The translations under genes and the position numbers were made by a program. Under the pieces are notes generated by a model. The model was not told the origin of the DNA, did not search any database, and was given only the letters and a program-made list of their open reading frames with translations. Positions 58,345-64,000 of a stretch of DNA of 64,000 nucleotides are shown one piece after another. The stretch is from Acidobacteriota bacterium. GTDB taxonomy: Bacteria > Acidobacteriota > Terriglobia > Bryobacterales > Bryobacteraceae. Location of the stretch: assembly GCA_017307505.1 (NCBI GenBank), contig JAFKEE010000034.1, forward strand, positions 248,001 to 312,000, given 5' to 3'. Each line of letters opens with the position of its first letter. The stretch's first letter is position 1.

Positions 58345-59196
58345 TTACAAGCCAGCCTTGATCCGAACCGCGTTGCCCGACGGGTCGCGCAGCAGGATGT
58401 CGCCGCCATTGTCCTCAACCGGTGAGGCGATGGCGGCGATTCTGCGTAGCTCGGCCGCGTCCGGCACCACCACGGTGAACTCCTTCAGCCCCAGGGCGCC
58501 TTCGGGATTCGGCTTTGCGCCGACGCCGGCCCACGTGTTCACGGCGAGATGGTGATGGTAGCCGCCAGCTGACAGAAATGTGGCGGAGCGGCCGTAGCGC
58601 AACGTGATGTCGAAGCCCAGCAGGCCATGGTAGAAAGCCTCGGCGGCGGCGATGTCTCCGACATGCAGATGGACATGGCCCATGCGGGTCCCTTCCGGCA
58701 GACCGTGGTCTGTGGGTGCGCCAATCGCGGCGGCCAGCACACCCTGGGCGTCCAGGGGATCGGTGGCCATCCTGACCTCTCCGTCGCGCACGATCCACTC
58801 CGCGCGGTCCCGATCGCGGTAGATCTCAATGCCGTTGCCCTCGGGATCGGCCAGGTAGATGGCCTCGCTCACCAGGTGGTCGGCCGCACCCTGCAAGGGG
58901 ACGCCTGTGTCGATGAGGTGCTTCAGGGCAGCGCCCAGGGCCCGGCGTGTGGGGACTAACAAGGCGAAATGGTAGAGGCCCGCGGTGCGCGGGACACGGC
59001 GGGCGCCCAGGTTGGCGTGGAGTACTAGGAGTTCTATAGGCCCCACGCCAAGGTGCACAGTCTCGCCCTGCTGTTTCAACACTTGCAGGCCCAGCCGGTT
59101 GGTATAGAAATCCACTGCCTGGCTCAGCGAGGCGACGGTCAGAGACACAGCGCCGACGGTCGTCGCGGCCGCGATGGGGATTTGAGCTGTGGTCAC
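58345..59196 (-). CDS. VOC family protein (two-domain glyoxalase/dioxygenase type)
   Basis: A 283-residue protein with two vicinal-oxygen-chelate modules (about 12-125 and 155-283). Metal-ligand positions are visible as GAVSLTVASLSQAVDFY, YHFALLVPT, MGHVHLHVGDI and GGYHHHLAVNTW. It resembles CatE-type catechol 2,3-dioxygenases. The start is a GTG at 59196; a TTG nine codons upstream is possible. Confidence 0.85.
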   Translation of the reverse strand: MTTAQIPIAAATTVGAVSLTVASLSQAVDFYTNRLGLQVLKQQGETVHLGVGPIELLVLHANLGARRVPRTAGLYHFALLVPTRRALGAALKHLIDTGVPLQGAADHLVSEAIYLADPEGNGIEIYRDRDRAEWIVRDGEVRMATDPLDAQGVLAAAIGAPTDHGLPEGTRMGHVHLHVGDIAAAEAFYHGLLGFDITLRYGRSATFLSAGGYHHHLAVNTWAGVGAKPNPEGALGLKEFTVVVPDAAELRRIAAIASPVEDNGGDILLRDPSGNAVRIKAGL

Positions 59197-59227
59197 CTCT
59201 GTTAGATGGATGTCGCGGCCCAAAGGT

Positions 59228-60169
59228 TCAACGCGTGATGGGCCGGCCGATCAGTTGCGGGGCTCGCAAGCGGGCTCCGTGATAGGCGCGCACGTCGTCG
59301 AAGCGGAGGTGCCCTTCCCAGTCGGCGCGGGCGGCGGCGATCTCCTGCTGGGTGCGGGCGACGAAGTTCCACCACATAAGGATGGTCTCGCCAAAGGGGG
59401 CTCCGCCGATCAGCAGAACCTGGGCTCCGGCGCGGGTGCTGAGCTGCATGTCGCTGCGATGGGCTCCGAGGTAATACAGCGTGTCAGGCAGCAGCGGTTG
59501 GCCTTCGAAGGCCGCGTCGCCGGAGAGAAGGATGAGCGCGTGTTCGAACTCGGGCCGCAGCGGGAGCGCTGTGCTCGTGCCGGCATGCAGGGTCATTTCC
59601 GCTCCGACCATGGGCGAGTAGGCCGCGCCCTCCGAGCGGTGGCCGTGCCAGTCACCGAGGATGACACGAATCAGCGCACCGGGCTCTTCCAGCACGGGCA
59701 GCTCCGTGTGGTGGCCGAAGGCGGGCTGTGTATGACGATGGGCCTCGGGCAGCGCGACCCAGAGCTGGACCCCGTTGAGATGGCCCGTGTTCTCGACAGG
59801 CGTTTCCTCAGTGTGGGTGATGCCACGTCCGGCGGTCATGACGCCGAGCTGGCCGGGTCGCAGCAGGGCTTCGGTGCCGAGGCTGTCGTGGTGAATGATC
59901 TCGCCGGAGAGCAGCCACGAGACCGTCTGCAGGCCGATGTGCGGGTGAGGAGCGACATCCATGGGCTTCTCGTTCGTGAAGCTGAGAGGGCCGTAGCGGT
60001 CGAGGAAGCACCACGGGCCGATCATGCGCCGCTGGCGCACGGGGAGAATGCGGCGGATGCGCAAATGGCCGAGGTCGGTCTCGTGCGCCGGGTAGGTTTC
60101 GAGCACACGGGCTGAGTCCGCCGCGGCGCACTCCTGGGCTGTCGACTCCGTTGGCAGCAGATTGCTCAT
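59228..60169 (-). CDS. Pirin family protein
   Basis: A 313-residue bicupin. The first cupin has the metal ligands HPHIGLQTVSW (HxH), ITHTEE (His and Glu), and the block TAGRGITH, typical of iron-binding pirins and of quercetinase-type members. GGGGG precedes the ATG. The immediate neighbours suggest oxidative or aromatic metabolism with the VOC gene that starts 31 bp downstream, but the role is uncertain. Confidence 0.9.
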   Translation of the reverse strand: MSNLLPTESTAQECAAADSARVLETYPAHETDLGHLRIRRILPVRQRRMIGPWCFLDRYGPLSFTNEKPMDVAPHPHIGLQTVSWLLSGEIIHHDSLGTEALLRPGQLGVMTAGRGITHTEETPVENTGHLNGVQLWVALPEAHRHTQPAFGHHTELPVLEEPGALIRVILGDWHGHRSEGAAYSPMVGAEMTLHAGTSTALPLRPEFEHALILLSGDAAFEGQPLLPDTLYYLGAHRSDMQLSTRAGAQVLLIGGAPFGETILMWWNFVARTQQEIAAARADWEGHLRFDDVRAYHGARLRAPQLIGRPITR

Positions 60170-60249
60170 CGCATCCCCCTTTGGAACATTGTGGCGTAAC
60201 TGGCGGCGGTGGGCGCGGGTCGGATAGGATGGTCGCTTCCGGGAGCAAC

Positions 60250-61347
60250 ATGAAACGACTTTTCCTTGTCTCGATGATGGCCGCCGCCGCCTTCGCCCAG
60301 CAGCGCTGGAGCGAGAAGCAGGCCAACGACTGGTACGCGAAGCAGCCGTGGCTGGTGGGCGCGAATTACAATCCGGCGAATGCCATCAACGAGCTGGAGA
60401 TGTGGCAGAAGGAGACCTTCGATCCGGCGCGCATCGACCTGGAGCTGGGTTGGGCGCAGAGCATCGGGATGAATACGATGCGCGTGTTCCTGCACGATCT
60501 GCCGTGGCAGCAGGATCCGGCGGGCTACAAGCAGCGGATCGGACAGTTCCTGACGATCGCCTCCAAACATAATATTCGCCCGATGTTTGTGCTGTTCGAT
60601 TCCTGCTGGGATCCGGCGCCGAAGCTGGGCAAGCAGCGTGCTCCGAAGCCGGGCGTCCACAATTCGGGCTGGGTGCAGAGTCCGGGCGCGGCGGCGCTGC
60701 AGGATCCCAAGCAGCAGGCACGCCTGGAGGCTTACGTGAAGGGCGTGGTGGGCGCGTTTGCGAACGACGACCGCGTGCTGGCCTGGGACATCTGGAACGA
60801 GCCGGACAACACGAACGGGTCGAGTTACGGCAAGCTGGAGCCGGCGAATAAAGTGAACCTGGTGCTGCCGCTGATGAAGCAGTCGTTTGCGTGGGCGCGG
60901 TCAGCGAATCCGAAGCAGCCGCTGACGGCCGGTGTGTGGCAGGGCGACTGGTCGAGTCCCGCCAAGCTTTCGCCGATGGCCAAGGCGCAGTTGGATCTGT
61001 CCGACGTGATCTCGTTCCACAACTATGACGGGCCGGCGGAGTTCGAGAAGCGCATCCAGTGGCTGAAGCCGCTGAACCGGCCGATCCTGTGCACCGAGTA
61101 CATGGCGCGCGGCAATGGCAGTACGTTCCAGGGCACGCTGCCGGTGGCGAAGAAGTATAAGGTGGCGGCGATCAACTGGGGCCTGGTGGCCGGCAAATCG
61201 CAGACCTTCCTGCCATGGGATTCGTGGCAGAAGCCGTATGTGGACCGCGAGCCGGCGATCTGGTTCCACGAGGTTTTCAAGACCGACGGCACCCCTTACA
61301 AGAAGGACGAGACGGACTTCATCCGAAAGATAACGTCACAAAAGTAG
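60250..61347 (+). CDS. Exported glycoside hydrolase, GH5-like
   Basis: A 365-residue secreted enzyme. The signal peptide (FLVSMMAAAAFAQ) is followed by a (beta/alpha)8-type sequence. The acid/base Glu is in WDIWNEPDN and the nucleophile Glu in ILCTEYMAR, the order expected of clan A families such as GH5. NTMRVFLHDLPW, FLTIASKHNIRPMFVLFDS and VISFHNYDG fit the barrel. A beta-mannanase, cellulase or similar activity is possible; the exact subfamily cannot be decided. GGGAG is a ribosome site ahead of the ATG. Confidence 0.85.
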   Translation: MKRLFLVSMMAAAAFAQQRWSEKQANDWYAKQPWLVGANYNPANAINELEMWQKETFDPARIDLELGWAQSIGMNTMRVFLHDLPWQQDPAGYKQRIGQFLTIASKHNIRPMFVLFDSCWDPAPKLGKQRAPKPGVHNSGWVQSPGAAALQDPKQQARLEAYVKGVVGAFANDDRVLAWDIWNEPDNTNGSSYGKLEPANKVNLVLPLMKQSFAWARSANPKQPLTAGVWQGDWSSPAKLSPMAKAQLDLSDVISFHNYDGPAEFEKRIQWLKPLNRPILCTEYMARGNGSTFQGTLPVAKKYKVAAINWGLVAGKSQTFLPWDSWQKPYVDREPAIWFHEVFKTDGTPYKKDETDFIRKITSQK

Positions 61348-61451
61348 GCGCGTCCGGGGCAATCGCGACAAACATCACTTTTGCTGGGGAATCCGGGCGT
61401 TGCGGCGCGTGGACCGCTACACTGGAAGGCACCAACAGAGGAGGTTTTACC

Positions 61452-61997
61452 ATGTCCATTTACGGAGCCAGCGAGCTGGCGAGAAGCTTTCGTACTGTTC
61501 GCAAGAATACGATTATTACGGCTCAGGAGATTCCGGAAGAGAAGTATGGATTCCGGGCCACTCCTGACACGCGAAGCGTTGCCGAGACCCTGATTCACAT
61601 GGCGGTGATCCCCACCTTTGGTGAGCGGATCCACTTCACCAACAAGATCGATACGTTCGTGGGGTTCGATTTCTTTGGCGTGATGGGCGGAATGTACGCC
61701 GAGGAGAAGGTTCCACGGACGAAGGCCGAGATCATTGAGATGTTGACGGTGAACGGCGAGCGTTTTGCGAAACTGCTGGATGGCGTGACGGATGAAGCGC
61801 TGGCGGAGACGATCACGTACCCGCCCGGCATGGAGCCGGCGTTCAAAACCCGCTTCGAAATGCTGCTGAGCACGAAGGAGCACGAGATGCACCATCGCGG
61901 CCAGCTGATGCTGATGCAGCGGATGATCGGGATTGTGCCGCACCTGACGCGCAACTTCCAGGCTCGAGTCGCGGAGCTCCAGGCCGCGCAGAAGTAG
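61452..61997 (+). CDS. DinB family protein
   Basis: A 181-residue four-helix-bundle protein of the DinB/YfiT group. Metal-binding His residues are in TLIHMAVIP and in EHEMHHRGQLMLM. Members act as metal-dependent S-transferases with bacillithiol or similar thiols, or have no known function. GAGGAGG is a strong ribosome site. The gene ends 26 bp before a strong terminator. Confidence 0.88.
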   Translation: MSIYGASELARSFRTVRKNTIITAQEIPEEKYGFRATPDTRSVAETLIHMAVIPTFGERIHFTNKIDTFVGFDFFGVMGGMYAEEKVPRTKAEIIEMLTVNGERFAKLLDGVTDEALAETITYPPGMEPAFKTRFEMLLSTKEHEMHHRGQLMLMQRMIGIVPHLTRNFQARVAELQAAQK

Positions 61998-62023
61998 CTG
62001 AAACAGGAGTTCGTTTGAGAAGG

Positions 62024-62058
62024 AGAGGCTTGGCGCGGAAACGCCAAGCCTCTTTTTT
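62024..62058 (+). terminator. Strong rho-independent terminator after dinB
   Basis: AGAGGCTTGGCG and CGCCAAGCCTCT form a perfect 12-bp stem with loop CGGAAA (62024-62053), followed by six T residues. The stop of the convergent CpaE-like gene overlaps the T-run, so the hairpin may serve both. Confidence 0.9.
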
Positions 62059-63220
62059 ATGCGCCGTGCGCCAGCAGGCGGCGCAGTCCGGCCCAACGTG
62101 GCGCTTCCATTTCGGCCGCGTGGTCCGGATTGCCCGACGCTAAGCGTTCGGCAAAGTGCCGTATGGCACGTCCTGCCGCCATTGAGGCAGGGAAGGGGAA
62201 CTTGTAGTTGACCATGGCGGCGCGGATGGCGCGTTCATCCTCGGGGATGTTGGCGACGATCCCGGTGCCGAGATACTGTTTGATGTCCTCGAGGCTGAGG
62301 TCGTTGCGGTTCCACGAGTTGACGATGGTCTTGATCTTTTCGGGATCGACTCCGCGGCGGGCCATTTCGAGGCCGCGGCGTTTGGCGAGCTGGAGAGCAC
62401 AAGGCTCCTGGGTGGTGACGACGAAGACGGCCTGGGCGCGGCGCAGCACCTCTTCGGTGGCGTCGTTCACCAGTTCCGGCAGGTCGACGACGATGCTGTC
62501 GTAGCGGGTTTGCAGGAAGCGCAGCAGCAGGTAGTAGTTCGTCCATTGCGGCAGCCTGGGATGGATCTCGGCGGAGGCCAGCAGGAAATCGACGCCGTGG
62601 CGGCGCGAGATATAGTTGTGCCAGCGCAGGGGATCGAGTTCCGAGGCGAAGGCGAGGGCGCTTTGCGTGCTGCCGCGAGCCGCGACACCAGCCATCTCAC
62701 CAAGCATGCCGGAGCGGAGATCGGCTTCCAGGCATAAGACCCGCTGGGAGGGAGCGGCGGCGAGTACGGTGGCGGTGCCCAGGGCAAGCGTGCTGGCGCC
62801 CGAACCGGCCTTGGCCGGCACGAAGCAGAAGAGATTGGCGATGGCGTGGTGATCGCGGGCGCGAATGGCGCTGACGATGGCTGTTTCCAGGGCCTCGCGC
62901 TGCGGCGGATAGGCCAGGAAGAACTGGATGCCGTTGGCACGGAACAACTCGAGTTGGACCGGGGTACCGCCGCAGCCGATGACGGGCGTCAGCGGGCAGC
63001 GGGCCTGGATCTCGCGCAGGCAGGCCAGCGCGGAGACCGAGTCCTCCAGGTCCAGCAGGACCAGATCAGGCTCGAACTGGCGGCAGGCGCTGCCGAGCCA
63101 TTGGATGGCAGGGTAGCCGGTGGTTTGGCGGGATATTGAGAGCTTGCCGCACTGGACGGCGAGCTTGTTCAGCGACTCGCATCGGGCCGGGTTCGAGCTG
63201 ATGAGCAACGTCGTAAACAT
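62057..63220 (-). CDS. CpaE/TadZ-like ATPase with degenerate Walker A
   Basis: A 387-residue protein. Residues 1-120 form a receiver-like domain (LLISSNPARCESLNKLAV, PDLVLLDLEDS, LTPVIGCGG) that keeps an Asp at the phosphorylation position. Residues about 130-370 are a MinD/ParA-type ATPase. Walker A is KAGSGASTLA, where the conserved second Lys is replaced by Ala, as in TadZ/CpaE proteins that locate pili but bind ATP atypically. VLCLEADLRSG and SIVVDLPE match the switch regions. It is alone here, with no cpaA-F or tad genes in the window. Confidence 0.82.
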   Translation of the reverse strand: MFTTLLISSNPARCESLNKLAVQCGKLSISRQTTGYPAIQWLGSACRQFEPDLVLLDLEDSVSALACLREIQARCPLTPVIGCGGTPVQLELFRANGIQFFLAYPPQREALETAIVSAIRARDHHAIANLFCFVPAKAGSGASTLALGTATVLAAAPSQRVLCLEADLRSGMLGEMAGVAARGSTQSALAFASELDPLRWHNYISRRHGVDFLLASAEIHPRLPQWTNYYLLLRFLQTRYDSIVVDLPELVNDATEEVLRRAQAVFVVTTQEPCALQLAKRRGLEMARRGVDPEKIKTIVNSWNRNDLSLEDIKQYLGTGIVANIPEDERAIRAAMVNYKFPFPASMAAGRAIRHFAERLASGNPDHAAEMEAPRWAGLRRLLAHGA

Positions 63221-63352
63221 AACGTGTATGACATCGGAAGCACATTTGATGCCATTCCCTGAAGGGGGCTCAAATGGGTGTTTCGAGGCCCCAGGCGTCA
63301 GAAAACGGATGCTTCTAAGGTCAGTTCGTCAGGTTTTCGTCAGTGCTAGCCC

Positions 63353-64000
63353 TTATGACTGAACTAGTACAGATTCCGGCACGCTGGCGAAGGCGATGCG
63401 GTCGTAGGGCGACGCTTCGCCGCATTCGTAGAGGCAGCCGATGCGGTCGCGCTTGAGCGGGGCGAGGCAGGAGTAAGCGGAGTAGCCGTTGTGGAGGACC
63501 ACGCCGGCGGACCAGGTCCTGCCGTTATCGCGGGAGGCACGGACGGTGAGCTTTTCGCGGCGGGTGGAGGCGGGGTTGGAGAAGTAGAGGATGCCGTCGC
63601 GGGCGATGAGGCTGGCCTGGCAGACGGATTCGATGAGCGCGGGGTCGTGGGTGATGGGCTCCCAGGTGGCGCCGGCATCGCGGCTGATGGCGACGGCGCG
63701 GCGGTTCTGGCGGTGGTAGTTCCGCATGTTGAGCATGAGGTTGCCATTGCGGAGTTCGACAACCTGGCATTCGTTGGTGCCGGGTTCGGAGGAGCCGCCG
63801 ATCTGCCAGGTGCGGCCGTGGTCGTCGCTATAGATGACGTGGGAGAGGGTGGCGCGGGTGCCTTCGACGGCGTGGTCGCAGGGGATGATGAGGCGGCCGG
63901 TATGGGTCTGGATGCCGACTCCGGGGCCGGTGGCGTACCAGGTCCAGTTGTCCTTGCGGGTGAAGCTGGTGATCTCGTTGAGGATGGCCCAGGAGACGCC
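63353..64000 (-). CDS. Sialidase family protein, C-terminal part (cut by window edge)
   Basis: The last 215 residues of an exo-alpha-sialidase-like beta-propeller. Three Asp-box repeats are visible: [17 protein letters not shown] and SRDNGRTW. The catalytic Tyr region reads [12 protein letters not shown], and ECGE near the end is the paired Glu. The N-terminal propeller blades with the Arg triad lie outside the window. It stands as a secreted sugar-cleaving enzyme in line with the GH5-like gene. Confidence 0.85.
   Translation of the reverse strand, partial: GVSWAILNEITSFTRKDNWTWYATGPGVGIQTHTGRLIIPCDHAVEGTRATLSHVIYSDDHGRTWQIGGSSEPGTNECQVVELRNGNLMLNMRNYHRQNRRAVAISRDAGATWEPITHDPALIESVCQASLIARDGILYFSNPASTRREKLTVRASRDNGRTWSAGVVLHNGYSAYSCLAPLKRDRIGCLYECGEASPYDRIAFASVPESVLVQS

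Noticed and set aside
1-64000. tRNA, rRNA, CRISPR, insertion sequence, integron or prophage
   Set aside because: No cloverleaf with a GGTTCGAATCC-type arm, no regularly spaced repeats, and no transposase, integrase or phage structural gene was seen on either strand.

Overview
The window looks like chromosomal DNA of a high-GC Gram-negative bacterium, most likely an acidobacterium of the Bryobacteraceae/Solibacter group. This is inferred from content, not from a search. Supporting signs are an Oar-like TonB-dependent receptor with an N-terminal carboxypeptidase-regulatory domain, a cytochrome-type DUF1549/DUF1553 gene followed by DUF1501, a short protein of the STGPRSEEGKARS type with a SEC-C motif, a large number of secreted hydrolases, and lpxC (an outer membrane with lipid A). 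I see no tRNA, rRNA, CRISPR array, insertion sequence, integrase or phage gene. This is ordinary, gene-dense chromosome with a large extracellular and regulatory component.

Layout. 0-5.6 kb (minus strand): the start of a secreted protein cut by the window edge, a CocE/NonD hydrolase, a site-2-type membrane protease, and a large membrane HD-GYP + GAF + GGDEF protein. 5.6-9.2 kb: a 0.5 kb regulatory region with overlapping palindromes, three similar inverted repeats and a near-consensus sigma-54 promoter, driving a secreted subtilase with a VVWGTG-repeat tail. A sigma-54 activator without an N-terminal sensor domain follows the subtilase. 9.2-18.9 kb: a cation efflux protein, a SEC-C protein, then a long minus-strand series of exported proteins: a paralogous pair of unknown function, an esterase, an LD-carboxypeptidase, a membrane protein, an M1 peptidase and an alpha/beta hydrolase. 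18.95-22.9 kb: the DUF1549/1553-DUF1501 pair. 23-25.3 kb: a 33-residue membrane peptide, a DUF6265-like protein, an AraC-type regulator and a TrmO protein carrying a degenerate FmdE-like domain.

25.3-29.3 kb: the compact phoH-ybeY-corC-era-BON-trmO run, whose genes overlap or nearly touch. 29.4-37.9 kb: an ECF sigma factor, an XRE-cupin regulator, two tandem tiny CxxCH proteins, an NfrB-like glycosyltransferase with a MshEN (probable c-di-GMP-binding) tail, a LuxR-type regulator, an aminotransferase, and a second ECF sigma factor with its anti-sigma factor and an exported protein. 38-45.6 kb: a BamE/SmpA-like exported protein, a CPBP protease, a GHMP kinase, a divergent peptide deformylase, a PilZ protein, a repeat-rich exported protein, a TIM-barrel protein, a zinc ribbon and GreB. 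45.7-53.8 kb: an MsbA-like exporter, YdcF, a membrane protein, pgsA and lpxC (envelope lipid genes), then divergently a short DNA polymerase I without a proofreading site, followed 7 bp later by a stand-alone DEDD-type exonuclease. 54-64 kb: the TonB-dependent receptor with a metallophosphoesterase, a VOC protein, a pirin, a GH5-like glycosidase, DinB, a CpaE/TadZ-like ATPase and the C-terminal part of a sialidase.

Themes. Cell-surface and extracellular degradation (peptidases, esterases, glycosidases, receptor) is combined with several signalling layers: sigma-54, two ECF factors and c-di-GMP (HD-GYP/GGDEF, PilZ, MshEN). The best candidates for new biology are the sigma-54 control region with triple operators and its subtilase, the TrmO/FmdE-like fusion, the polymerase/exonuclease pair, the tandem CxxCH micro-proteins beside the MshEN glycosyltransferase, and the 33-residue membrane peptide.
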